From positions 1-47,318 of the forward strand of contig JAFTZF010000006.1 in assembly GCA_017464645.1 (NCBI GenBank): a stretch of DNA of 47,318 nucleotides. The letters are read 5' to 3'. Each line of letters begins with the position of its first letter. Within the stretch, counting starts at the first letter, position 1. Below, piece after piece: positions 26,502 to 35,582 of this stretch. The translations under genes and the position numbers were made by a program. Origin of the DNA: Lachnospiraceae bacterium (lineage in GTDB: Bacteria > Bacillota_A > Clostridia > Lachnospirales > Lachnospiraceae). Below the pieces are notes generated by a model, which worked only from the letters and a program-made list of their open reading frames with translations, was not told the origin of the DNA and ran no database searches.

Positions 26502-27160
26502 ATAAAAACAAGCAGCACAACTCAATATAGGATATAGAAAATATATTTTATATAGATGAAGTGCAGAAAACAGAGAAGAAAGAAAAGGAGGAGATTCCAA
26601 CCAAAACTTAACGAAACACCCCATAATATGAAGAAAGAGATGGTACGGACCACCGGCGACGTAGGTTAGGGATCACAAAGAAGATTCCAAGGGTAAAAAG
26701 AAAAGTTCGATGAAGAAGCTCATTTAAAGAAGAGCCGGCAGAGCAGTAGAGAGAGAAACAGGCCGGAAGAGAAGTCTTTATAATCAGAACAAAAGGGATG
26801 AGAAAAAAGGATCGAACGAAAGAAAAGAAGTTCCAAAATTTCATAGAAGCGAAAAAAGGGAAGATTTTTTAAGAGTTTCGATGAAATACTAAATCTGAAC
26901 AGGTTTTGTTTCTGAAGTAAAAGCGAGGATGACGAGAAAGTCTTCGGAAATAAAAGGAAAAAAGACCAAGGGTAAGAAAATAAAATTTCAAAGAAACGTG
27001 GAGAATTAAAAAATCAGAAAAAGGATTCAAAGAAAGGATAGGAATTTCAAAAAAAGTGTAACTTGAAAACAGAACAAAGAAAGCGAAGAGGTATAGTCCG
27101 ATGGACAGCATAGTATAAAAGCGGGTATCAAAAGTGATGAGTTTGATACCCGCTTAGATT
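26502..27160 (+). ncRNA. Candidate large structured non-coding RNA (about 660 nt)
   Basis: The region lies between a consensus promoter and a 14-bp intrinsic terminator and has no plausible protein gene in the plus frames. The plus strand is visibly purine- and especially A-rich, unlike the genes on either side. Complementary segments are nested as in a folded RNA: GTTCGAT (26705-26711) with ATCGAAC (26811-26817), inside it TAAAGA (26725-26730) with TCTTTA (26775-26780), inside that CCGGC (26735-26739) with GCCGG (26762-26766). Further pairs are ATTTCAT (26838) with ATGAAAT (26881), CGAAA (26850) with TTTCG (26876), TTTCTGAAG (26909) with CTTCGGAAA (26942, one G-U), and TTTCAA (27045) with TTGAAA (27063). 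I cannot assign it to a known class (ROOL, GOLLD and OLE are similar in size). Confidence 0.65.
27119..27160 (+). terminator. Intrinsic terminator of the candidate RNA
   Basis: AAGCGGGTATCAAA (27119-27132) pairs perfectly over 14 bp with TTTGATACCCGCTT (27142-27155), nine-base loop, followed by AGATTTTGTC and a U-rich stretch. The mirror strand also ends in a T-rich run, so it may serve the convergent gene at 27165. Confidence 0.85.
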
Positions 27161-27164
27161 TTGT

Positions 27165-27914
27165 CTATTTTTCGTCATCCAGCAGCTGGATTCTTATCAC
27201 ATCTGAGATACCGGCCGGGTCTGTTTCCTGGATGAGGCCGGAGAAGGTGATGGAAATATGGTCACCTGCGTCCAGGTCTTCCGGGGTCAGCTCTGTGTAG
27301 CGCCATTCCAATACGGTGTCATCTGTTATCGTAAAACTGAAATTCCCTCTGAAATTAATATCATTTACATCCATTCCCTTTACGGTCAAATGGTTTTCAT
27401 TGATTCTTTCAATGGTTGCATAGAAGGTCTGGGTGCCCGGACCGCCGTCATAGGGGATCAACTCATAACCGGATCGGGAAGCCTTCTGTCCGGCAATAAA
27501 AGAGACGATTGCAACCATCAGGAGAACCACCCCAGCCAGGACGATCTTGGGCCATTTCTTGGGGGAGGGTTCTTCCTCTTCTTCCTCTGCAGCAGGAGCG
27601 TAGGCCTTGTGGATAATGGAACCCACCAGCATACCGATGGCAGAGATCACCAGGTACCACAGGGCATGAATCAGAGCCGACTTGTTGTAATAGATCAATA
27701 CAGAGGGCAGAAACAGAATGGCTGCTGCCGCCGGATACAAATATTTGATCTTGTTCCTGGAAGTGCATCCCAGCAGAATGGATAAGACCAGAGTGGCTAC
27801 CAGAATCAAAAATACCATGCCCATGGCATCGGTTGGCCCCGCAAATAAGGGAAAAATGTAAAACATAAGCAATTGCAGCACCAGAATAACAAGTTCTTTA
27901 ATATAGTTTTTCAT
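27165..27914 (-). CDS. Multi-pass membrane protein with extracytoplasmic C-terminal domain, unknown function
   Basis: I chose the ATG at 27914 (249 residues) behind GAGG; a GTG at 27920 is possible but falls within the ribosome site. Four hydrophobic segments occupy residues about 5-110 and a fifth follows a KKWPK stretch near 123-143, after a run of six Glu at about 112-117. The last 100 residues (IERINENHLTVKGMDVND through DDTVLEWRYTELTPEDLDAG to IRIQLLDDEK) look like a small beta-barrel/OB-like domain as in several bacillary secreted proteins with a DG-I-x-F motif. It stands alone, convergent with the candidate RNA. I do not recognise a family. Confidence 0.8.
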   Translation of the reverse strand: MKNYIKELVILVLQLLMFYIFPLFAGPTDAMGMVFLILVATLVLSILLGCTSRNKIKYLYPAAAAILFLPSVLIYYNKSALIHALWYLVISAIGMLVGSIIHKAYAPAAEEEEEEPSPKKWPKIVLAGVVLLMVAIVSFIAGQKASRSGYELIPYDGGPGTQTFYATIERINENHLTVKGMDVNDINFRGNFSFTITDDTVLEWRYTELTPEDLDAGDHISITFSGLIQETDPAGISDVIRIQLLDDEK

Positions 27915-27953
27915 ATGCACCTCATTTCTGCGTCTTAAACGCCCTGTATTTTA

Positions 27954-27982
27954 ATTTTATCACAGAAAATCCGGATTTTCCA
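27954..27982 (-). promoter_or_regulatory. Promoter of the membrane protein with a 16-bp palindrome
   Basis: GAAAATCCGGATTTTC (27965-27980) is a perfect palindrome. On the minus strand it lies between a possible -35 TGGAAA (27982-27977) and -10 TAAAAT (27959-27954), 17 bases apart. A dimeric regulator could bind here. Confidence 0.5.
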
Positions 27983-28154
27983 TCAAATCATGCGACGGCC
28001 GCGCTTTTAAAACAACTTTAAGATTTCAGGCCTTAACAAAATTCTTAAATAAATCTAAAAAACGTGAAAAATCCGTGGCTCTTAATGACTTCCCGAAGAA
28101 AATGTGCTAAACTGATACCGAAAACGATACATGACAGAAAGAGGAGGCGCTGCA

Positions 28155-28859
28155 TTGAGCGGTTTTGTGGAGCTTAAAGGAGTTAAGAAGAGTTATAAGA
28201 TGGGAGAGGTTCCCATTCCGGCAGTGGATGGAGTGGATTTTGAGATACAAAAAGGTGAATTTGTGGTGATCGTAGGCCCCAGCGGAGCAGGTAAGACTAC
28301 AGTTTTGAATATTTTGGGTGGCATGGATACCTGTACGGAAGGAAGCGTCATTGTAGATGGAGAGGATATCAGCAGCTACACGGGCAAGCGTCTGACCGGT
28401 TACCGCAGGGATGACATCGGCTTTGTGTTTCAGTTTTATAACCTGGTACAGAACCTGACTGCTCTGGAAAATGTGGAACTGGCGCTGCAGATCTCCAGGG
28501 ATCCGCTGGATGCGGCTACTGTGCTCAAGGAAGTGGGTCTGGAGGAGCGCATGAAAAATTTCCCGGCACAGCTGTCCGGCGGCGAACAGCAGCGAGTGGC
28601 TATTGCAAGAGCCCTGGCTAAGAATCCCAAGCTGCTTCTGTGCGATGAGCCCACAGGCGCTCTGGATTACAACACAGGTAAGGCGGTTTTGAAGCTGCTG
28701 CAGGATACCTGTCGCCAGAGAGAGATGACGGTGATCGTCATTACCCACAACTCGGCCATTGCGCCTATGGCGGATCGGGTCATTAAGATAAAAAATGGGC
28801 GGGTAAGCAAGATCATAGAGAACGAACAGCCCATGTCCGTGGAAGACATCGAGTGGTAA
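28155..28859 (+). CDS. ABC transporter ATP-binding protein, MacB/LolD type
   Basis: The start is a TTG at 28155 with GAGGAGG seven bases upstream; the in-frame ATG at 28131 has no ribosome site. Product 234 residues. Walker [22 protein letters not shown]-loop [20 protein letters not shown], signature [20 protein letters not shown] and Walker [12 protein letters not shown] with the following D-loop are all present. [13 protein letters not shown] is typical of ATPases that power FtsX-like permeases (lipoprotein release, antimicrobial-peptide export, signalling). Partner permease begins 18 bases downstream. Confidence 0.93.
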   Translation: MSGFVELKGVKKSYKMGEVPIPAVDGVDFEIQKGEFVVIVGPSGAGKTTVLNILGGMDTCTEGSVIVDGEDISSYTGKRLTGYRRDDIGFVFQFYNLVQNLTALENVELALQISRDPLDAATVLKEVGLEERMKNFPAQLSGGEQQRVAIARALAKNPKLLLCDEPTGALDYNTGKAVLKLLQDTCRQREMTVIVITHNSAIAPMADRVIKIKNGRVSKIIENEQPMSVEDIEW

Positions 28860-28877
28860 GGACGATACGGTAAGGAT

Positions 28878-31800
28878 ATGAAGAAAAAAGCGCTGCGTAA
28901 AGAATTTTTTATGGAAATTAAAAAGACCCGCAACCGGTTTATCTCAATCCTGGTGATTGTGGCGCTGGGTGTGGCCTTTTTCTCCGGTATCAGGGCCACT
29001 CATCCGGATATGGTGCTGTCGGCAGATACCTTTTATGATGATACCAATCTCATGGATATCCGGGTAGCCGGCACGTTAGGTATGACGGACCGGGATGTGG
29101 AAGCGATTTCCCGGGTGGAAGGCGTCAAAGACGTGATGCCTGTCTATCAGGCGGATATGCTGGGAAATACAGCGGAGCATCAGCTGACTCTGCAGGTACA
29201 GTCTCTGCCGGATACGGTTAATAAAGTGACCATAACAGAAGGCCGTCTGCCGAAAGCAGCCGGTGAGTGCTTTGTGGACTCCCAGCTGGTGGAAAACGGG
29301 TTTTTGAGTATAGGAGAGACTATTGTTTTGAAATCGGGCTCGGACCAGAGCACAGATGAAATTCTCCATGAAACGGAATATGTGATCGTAGGAGCGGGAA
29401 CCTCCCCTCTGTATTTGTCCCTGGAGCGGGGCACGACCACCATTGGTACAGGCAATCTGGACGGATTTTTGATGGTGCCGGAAGAGTCCTTTGCCATGGA
29501 TTACTATGCCCAGATTTGCGTGACTGCAGAGGGGGCCAAAGACCTGAGCAGTTACACGGATGAGTATGATGATTTTGTAGACGTATTGGTGGCGCGGATC
29601 GAGGAGCTGGAGGAAGTCCAGAGCGTGCTCCGCTATGAAGAGGTACAAAAGGAAGGTGCTGATCAGATAGCTGAGGGTGAAGCGGAGCTTGAGGACGCAG
29701 GCGCTGAGCTGGCAGATGGACAGCAGAAGCTCTCTGATGCTGAAAAGGAACTTTCTGATGCCAGGAAAAAGCTGGCGGATGGCGAAGCAGAACTGCTGGA
29801 AAAAGAGCAGGAGCTTAATGATGCCCGGAAGGAATTGGACGATGGCTGGAAAGAACTGACTGCTGCCAAAGAAGAAATGGCTCTCAGCACCCTTGAGATT
29901 GAAATCGCCCATGAGGAATATAACAGAAGTGTAGAGCAGTTAGCCCGGTGGAAGGACCAAAAGGTTCAGATTGAGCAGCTGCTGGCAGCTCAGGGACTCA
30001 GTGATGAGCAGCTGGAGGCCATGGGGATCCCCCGTTTAAGTGAGGCACAGATCCAGGCTTATGAGCAGGATCTGGCGCAGCTGGCAGCAGGCATCAGCCA
30101 GATGGAGGCTGCACTGCCGGAAGCAAAAGCGACTCTGGATGCCTATGACGAGCAGCTGAAAATCGGCGGCAACCAGCTTATTTATGCGGAACGCCAGCTT
30201 GAGGAGGCCCAGGCCCAGTGGGCGGACGGCTATGCGAAGATCCAGGATGCCAAGCTCGAGCTGGAAGACGGAAAAGCGGAGCTGGCCGATGCAGAGGAAA
30301 AGCTTCTGGAAGCAAAAGAGGAACTGGCGGACGGCCAGAAGAAATACGACGAGGCTCTGGCAGAGAATGAGCCTAAGATCGCAGATGCAAAGCAGGAATT
30401 GGCGGATCTGGAGCAGCCCCAGTGGTATGTACTGGATCGTCAGTATCTGCAGACCTATGTGGAATACGGCCAGGATGCGGAGCGTATCGGAGCTATTGGT
30501 GAATGGTTTCCGGCTATATTCTTCCTGGTGGCAGCCCTGGTGTGCCTGACCACCATGACCCGTATGGTAGAAGAGGAGCGGACACAGATCGGTACATTAA
30601 AGGCTCTGGGTTACAGTTCCATGGCGATTGCATCCAAATATATTTTCTATGCTCTGCTGTCCAGTCTTTTGGGAAGTCTGCTGGGTATTGTGGTGGGACA
30701 GACGCTTCTGCCCCTGGTTATTATCAATGCCTATAAGATGTTGTATGTGACGGTTCCAAAGGCGCTTACACCGCTGAATTTTGAGTATTCTGTCACATCC
30801 TCCGTGACAGCTGTTTTGTGCACTACAGTGGCAGCAGTGTCAGCCTGCTATAAAGAGCTTTTGAGCGTGCCGGCATCTCTTATGCGGCCCCAGGCGCCAA
30901 AAGCCGGCAAGAGAGTGTTCCTGGAGCATATGACCTTTATCTGGAAGCGGCTGGATTTCAGCCATAAGGCTACGGTGCGAAATCTGGTGCGTTATAAAAA
31001 ACGGTTTTTTATGACTGTTTTTGGAATCGGCGGATGCATGGCCCTGCTTCTTCTGGGCTTTGGTTTGCGGGATTCCATCGGACATATCGGCACGGCCCAG
31101 TACGGAGAGATCCGCACCTATGAGGCGGCTTTCTATGTGGAAGAGGACGCCAAGGAAGCGGAAAAAGAGGCGCTCTGTGAAGCTGTAGAGGCGGATGAGC
31201 GGATCATTTCCTCCATGCGGATGCATGAGGGAGCTCTGGACGTTGAAGCTAATGGTGTGATCAAGAGCGGTTATATTCTGGTGCCTGAGAATGCGGAAGG
31301 GCTGTCTGAGTATATTCAGCTGCACGATCGCCTTACCAGGGAAGAGATCGGGCTGGAGACAGAGGGCGTGGTCCTTTCTGAAAAGCTGGCGAAGCTTCTG
31401 GATGTACAGGTGGGAGACACGGTTCTGCTCAAGGAGGAGGAAACCAGCCAGGCAGAAGCTGTGGTGACCGGTATTGCGGAAAACTATCTCATGCATTATG
31501 TATATTTAAGCCCGGAGGCATACGAGGCCATTTACGGAGAAGCTTTTGAATACAATGCGATCTATGCCCGGACCACCTCTGCAGAAGCAGCCTTTGAAGA
31601 GGATCTGCGTATAGAATATCTGGAGTATGAGGCGGTTTCTGATGTGACCTTCAGCAGCAGTATGCGAAATTATGTGCTGGATATGGTAGGCAGTCTGGAT
31701 ACGGTCATCTGGGTATTGGTAATATCAGCCGGACTGCTGGCTTTTGTGGTACTTTACAACCTGAATAATATCAATGTAAGCGAGCGGAAGAGAGAACTGG

Positions 31801-32096
31801 CCACTTTGAAGGTACTGGGCTTCTACGACGGAGAAGTAACGGGTTATGTAAACCGGGAGAATGTGGTCCTGACTTTGGTGGGAGCTTTGGTCGGCGTATT
31901 CCTGGGAATTCTGCTGCATCGGTTCCTGATCATAACCATGGAGATCGATATGCTCATGTTTGGCCGGGATATTAAGCCCATGAGCTTTGTGTACAGTATT
32001 CTGCTGACATTCCTGTTCTCCATGATTGTGAACGGAGTCATGCATTTTAAGTTAAAGAAGATCGACATGGTAGAATCCATGAAGAGTGTAGAGTAG
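28878..32096 (+). CDS. FtsX-family ABC permease with large extracytoplasmic coiled coil
   Basis: 1072 residues. An N-terminal helix (about 15-35) leads to an extracytoplasmic domain. Residues about 255-515 form a long heptad-like region dominated by repeats of the type ADGEAEL, DARKELDDG and EDGKAELADAEEK, predicted coiled coil. Helices near 542-565, 590-620 and 640-665 form the first FtsX block; a second extracytoplasmic domain (about 745-930) and the last three helices form the second FtsX block. This layout is the MacB-like two-block permease of Clostridia. It would push or pull a substrate at the outer face using ATP from the upstream gene. Substrate unknown. Confidence 0.9.
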   Translation: MKKKALRKEFFMEIKKTRNRFISILVIVALGVAFFSGIRATHPDMVLSADTFYDDTNLMDIRVAGTLGMTDRDVEAISRVEGVKDVMPVYQADMLGNTAEHQLTLQVQSLPDTVNKVTITEGRLPKAAGECFVDSQLVENGFLSIGETIVLKSGSDQSTDEILHETEYVIVGAGTSPLYLSLERGTTTIGTGNLDGFLMVPEESFAMDYYAQICVTAEGAKDLSSYTDEYDDFVDVLVARIEELEEVQSVLRYEEVQKEGADQIAEGEAELEDAGAELADGQQKLSDAEKELSDARKKLADGEAELLEKEQELNDARKELDDGWKELTAAKEEMALSTLEIEIAHEEYNRSVEQLARWKDQKVQIEQLLAAQGLSDEQLEAMGIPRLSEAQIQAYEQDLAQLAAGISQMEAALPEAKATLDAYDEQLKIGGNQLIYAERQLEEAQAQWADGYAKIQDAKLELEDGKAELADAEEKLLEAKEELADGQKKYDEALAENEPKIADAKQELADLEQPQWYVLDRQYLQTYVEYGQDAERIGAIGEWFPAIFFLVAALVCLTTMTRMVEEERTQIGTLKALGYSSMAIASKYIFYALLSSLLGSLLGIVVGQTLLPLVIINAYKMLYVTVPKALTPLNFEYSVTSSVTAVLCTTVAAVSACYKELLSVPASLMRPQAPKAGKRVFLEHMTFIWKRLDFSHKATVRNLVRYKKRFFMTVFGIGGCMALLLLGFGLRDSIGHIGTAQYGEIRTYEAAFYVEEDAKEAEKEALCEAVEADERIISSMRMHEGALDVEANGVIKSGYILVPENAEGLSEYIQLHDRLTREEIGLETEGVVLSEKLAKLLDVQVGDTVLLKEEETSQAEAVVTGIAENYLMHYVYLSPEAYEAIYGEAFEYNAIYARTTSAEAAFEEDLRIEYLEYEAVSDVTFSSSMRNYVLDMVGSLDTVIWVLVISAGLLAFVVLYNLNNINVSERKRELATLKVLGFYDGEVTGYVNRENVVLTLVGALVGVFLGILLHRFLIITMEIDMLMFGRDIKPMSFVYSILLTFLFSMIVNGVMHFKLKKIDMVESMKSVE

Positions 32097-32153
32097 TGAC
32101 AGGCCGGGACTGGGGAGAAATGCTCCCGGGTCCTGAAAGCAGAGGGGGAACGT

Positions 32154-35100
32154 ATGGCACTGCAGCTGATTCTGGGAGGCTCCGGAGCGGGGAAGTCCCA
32201 TTGTTTGTATGAAAAGATCATAAAAGAGGCCATGACTCATCCCGAGCAGCAGTATCTGGTGCTGGTGCCGGAGCAGTTCACTCTGCAGACCCAGCGGGAA
32301 CTGGTGGAGCGGCATCCAAACCATGGAATCCTGAACATCGATGTGCTCAGTTTTCAGCGTCTGGCCTATCGGGTATTTGAGGAGACCGGCCGGGAAATCG
32401 GAACGGTTCTGGAGGAGACCGGCAAGAACCTCATGCTGCGGCGGGTGGCCCAGGAGGAGCAGCAGGCGCTGACCATTTTGGGAAGCAATCTGCGGCGCAT
32501 GGGCACCATCAGCCAGATGAAGTCCATGATCTCGGAGCTGACCCAGTACGGTATCACATCGGAGCAGCTGACAGAGGCTATGGAGCAGAGCAAGAGCAAT
32601 CCACAGCTGTACTATAAGCTGCAGGATATGCGGCTGCTCTATGAGCAGTTTCACAAGAGCCTTGAGGGCCGCTATATTACGGCAGAGGAGATTCTGGAGG
32701 TGCTTTGTCAGGTCGTTGACCGGTCGGAACTGTTAAAGGGAAGCGTGGTGGCTCTTGACGGCTTTACCGGCTTTACCCCGGTGCAGAACCGGCTGCTGCA
32801 GAAGATCATGGGGCTGGCGGCAGATGTGCTGGTGACCGTGACTCTGGATGATAAGGAAAATCCGGAAGGGGACATCTGGGAACATGAGCTCTTTGCTATG
32901 AGTAAAAAGACCATAAAAAGCTTAAAGAAGCTGGCGGCAGAGGCCCAGGTGCCTGTGGCACCTGCTTTTGTGGTACCCCAAAATAACAAGTCCCGGTTTC
33001 ATGGAGCGGGCCCTTTGTTCTGGCTGGAGCAGCAGTTGTTCCGCTATGGCAGCCAACCCTTTGAAGGAAGCCAGGATGCCATCCGCATGTTGGAGGCCAG
33101 GTCCCCCCGGGAGGAGGTACGCTGGGCAGCCGAGGAGATCTGCCGGCTGATTCGAAGCGGCTGTCGCTACGGTCAGATCGGAGTGGTGGCCGGAGATCTG
33201 ACGGTTTACAGCCACTATATTGAAGAAGTTTTCCCGGACTACGGAATTCCGGTATTTTTAGATTATAAGCGAAGTGTCCTGCAAAATCCCATGGTGGAAT
33301 TTCTGCGGGCTTTTCTGGAAATGGCGGAGCAGGACTTCACCTACGAGAGTGTATTCCGATACCTGCGCAGCGGTCTGGCGGGCATGGAACAGGCGGATGT
33401 GGATGTGCTGGAGAATTATGTGCTGGCCCTGGGCATCCGCGGTCACAGGAAATGGGAGAGCCGCTGGATCCGGCTGTACGGAGATTTAAAAGAAGAGGAT
33501 CTGGCCCGGATCAATGAACTTCGGGTGCAGTTTTGGGAACAGAGCGGAGAGAAGGCAGTCTGCCTGCGGGAAAAGGATACTACCGTACTTCATAAGACCC
33601 GGTGTCTCTATGAACTCATTACCGGGCTGAAGCTGCAGGAGCAGCTAAAAGGCCGGGAGAATCGTCTGAATCCGGAAAAAGAGGCCAGTCTGGTGCGGGA
33701 ATACCGCCAGATTTATCCTATCATCATGGACCTGCTGGACAAGCTGGCAGAACTTCTGGGTGATGAAGTCCTGCCCTTGAGCGAGTATTGGGAAATCCTG
33801 GATGCGGGCTTTGCAGAGGCAAAAGTAGGTATCGTACCGCCCGGTCTGGATCAGGTCATGGCAGGCGATGTGGAGCGAACCCGTCTGAAGGATATTCGGG
33901 CCCTGTTTTTCCTGGGGGTCAACGAAGGGAATGTGCCTAAGGCAGTCAGTACACCGGGAGTCCTTTCTGCATTGGACCGGGAACGCCTGCAGAAGCTGGG
34001 CATGGAACTGGCGCCAACACCCCGGCAGCAGGCTTACACCCAGAGAATGTATTTGTATTTGAATATGACAAAGCCTTCTGAGCGGCTTTATGTGACATAC
34101 AGCCAGGTGGATGCATCGGGCAAGGCTCTGCAGCCTTCGTATCTGATCGCAACCCTGCAAAAGCTGTTCCCACAGATGGTTCCGGAAAAGGCCCGGACAG
34201 CTGAGAACGGCGCAGATATCACAGAGATCCTGACGGAGCGTCAGGCCCTGGAGTACTTAAAAAAGAGCCTGGCGGACTATCGCCGTGGCGGAACAGATTA
34301 TAAGATTCAGACCATTTACCGCTGGTTTGCGGGACAGAAGCAGTGGGAAAAGAAGCTTCGCCAGCTGCTGGATGGAGCCTTTGCGGCAAAGAAGGAGAGC
34401 AGTCTTGGTAAGGCGGTGGCCCACGCCCTGTACGGAGCAGTTCTGGAGAACAGTGTGACCCGTCTGGAGCAGTTTGCGTCCTGCGCCTATGCACATTTCC
34501 TGCGCTATGGACTGAATCTGTCTGAGCGGGAGATTTACGAGTTCCAGCCGGTGGACATGGGAAATATTTTCCACGGAGTTATGGAGCTGTTTTTCAAGAA
34601 GCTGGAGGTTAGTTCCTACAACTGGAATACCCTGCCCGAGCAGGTGCGGGATGAGTGGACGGATGCCTGTCTGGACCAGCTGATCGCAGACTACGGAAAT
34701 ACTGTGCTGCAGAGCACAGCCCGCAATGCCTACGCAGTGGACCGCATGCGCCGTATTATTCGCCGCAGCATCTGGGCAGTCGGAGAGCAGCTGAAGCTGG
34801 GCAGCTTTGCCCCGGATCATTTCGAAGTATCCTTTGCCCAGGTATCTGAGCTGGAGGCAGTAAATATCAGCCTGTCAGAGGAAGAAAAGCTGCGGCTGCG
34901 AGGCCGTATTGACCGGTTGGATCTGTGCGAAGAGGATGACCGGGTATTGGTAAAGGTTGTGGATTATAAATCCGGAAACACCGTATTTCAGTTGCTGTCC
35001 CTGTATCACGGCCTGCAGCTGCAGCTGGTGGTTTACCTGGGAGCGGCCCTGGAACTGGAGCAGAAAAAACATCCGGGCAAAGAGGCGGTGCCTGCAGGTA

Positions 35101-35579
35101 TCTTTTATTATCGGATGCAGGACCCCATGCTGGATCTTGAGGAAGGCGAGAGCGAAGAGGCGCGAAATCAGCGCATTCTGGAAAGTCTGAAATTAAACGG
35201 CCTGGTAAATCGGGAAGATATGATCATTCAAAAGCTGGACAGGACCATGCCCGGCAAATCAGGCATTCTGCCTTTGTCTTACAACAAAGATGGAGGTTTA
35301 CGGTCCGGTTCCAGTGTAGCCAGCAAAGAGCAGTTTGAGCAGGTCCTGGATTATACAAAAGAGAAGATCAGAGCGCTGGGAAGCCAGATTCTGGATGGAG
35401 AGATTGCAGTGAATCCCTACGAACTGGATGGACGGACGGCCTGCGATTTCTGCCCCTATGGCGGTGTGTGCCAGAGGGATGCCAAGGGAAAGAACTTTGG
35501 ATATCGCAAGCTTCCCCACCTGTCTGAGGATGAGATATGGAGTCGGCTGGCAGAGCCGAAGGAAAAGAAAGAGGAGTAG
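32154..35579 (+). CDS. addB: ATP-dependent helicase/nuclease subunit B (AddB)
   Basis: 1141 residues. LILGGSGAGKSHCLYEKI is the N-terminal P-loop. The C-terminal nuclease domain shows RGRIDRLD and VKVVDYKSGN. The iron-sulfur staple is visible as Cys in EQFASCAYAHFL (near 776) and the cluster CDFCPYGGVC near residue 1094. With AddA it resects double-strand breaks for RecA. addA starts four bases after its stop codon ends, the usual order. The start is the ATG at 32154 after GGGGGAACG-type purine stretch. Confidence 0.95.
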   Translation: MALQLILGGSGAGKSHCLYEKIIKEAMTHPEQQYLVLVPEQFTLQTQRELVERHPNHGILNIDVLSFQRLAYRVFEETGREIGTVLEETGKNLMLRRVAQEEQQALTILGSNLRRMGTISQMKSMISELTQYGITSEQLTEAMEQSKSNPQLYYKLQDMRLLYEQFHKSLEGRYITAEEILEVLCQVVDRSELLKGSVVALDGFTGFTPVQNRLLQKIMGLAADVLVTVTLDDKENPEGDIWEHELFAMSKKTIKSLKKLAAEAQVPVAPAFVVPQNNKSRFHGAGPLFWLEQQLFRYGSQPFEGSQDAIRMLEARSPREEVRWAAEEICRLIRSGCRYGQIGVVAGDLTVYSHYIEEVFPDYGIPVFLDYKRSVLQNPMVEFLRAFLEMAEQDFTYESVFRYLRSGLAGMEQADVDVLENYVLALGIRGHRKWESRWIRLYGDLKEEDLARINELRVQFWEQSGEKAVCLREKDTTVLHKTRCLYELITGLKLQEQLKGRENRLNPEKEASLVREYRQIYPIIMDLLDKLAELLGDEVLPLSEYWEILDAGFAEAKVGIVPPGLDQVMAGDVERTRLKDIRALFFLGVNEGNVPKAVSTPGVLSALDRERLQKLGMELAPTPRQQAYTQRMYLYLNMTKPSERLYVTYSQVDASGKALQPSYLIATLQKLFPQMVPEKARTAENGADITEILTERQALEYLKKSLADYRRGGTDYKIQTIYRWFAGQKQWEKKLRQLLDGAFAAKKESSLGKAVAHALYGAVLENSVTRLEQFASCAYAHFLRYGLNLSEREIYEFQPVDMGNIFHGVMELFFKKLEVSSYNWNTLPEQVRDEWTDACLDQLIADYGNTVLQSTARNAYAVDRMRRIIRRSIWAVGEQLKLGSFAPDHFEVSFAQVSELEAVNISLSEEEKLRLRGRIDRLDLCEEDDRVLVKVVDYKSGNTVFQLLSLYHGLQLQLVVYLGAALELEQKKHPGKEAVPAGIFYYRMQDPMLDLEEGESEEARNQRILESLKLNGLVNREDMIIQKLDRTMPGKSGILPLSYNKDGGLRSGSSVASKEQFEQVLDYTKEKIRALGSQILDGEIAVNPYELDGRTACDFCPYGGVCQRDAKGKNFGYRKLPHLSEDEIWSRLAEPKEKKEE

Positions 35580-35582
35580 CCT

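Noticed and set aside
26373..27111. Three minus-strand open frames (83, 78 and 80 codons) full of Phe, Leu, Ser and Ile
   Set aside because: They are complements of a purine-rich strand, which always gives such residues; they lack ribosome sites and continuity, and the plus strand has a consensus promoter and terminator instead.
28008..28060. TTTAAG/TTAACA/CTTAAA hexamers upstream of the ABC exporter as a further PhoP box
   Set aside because: Only one good hexamer, and spacing is irregular (16 then 11 bases); not enough to claim Pho control.
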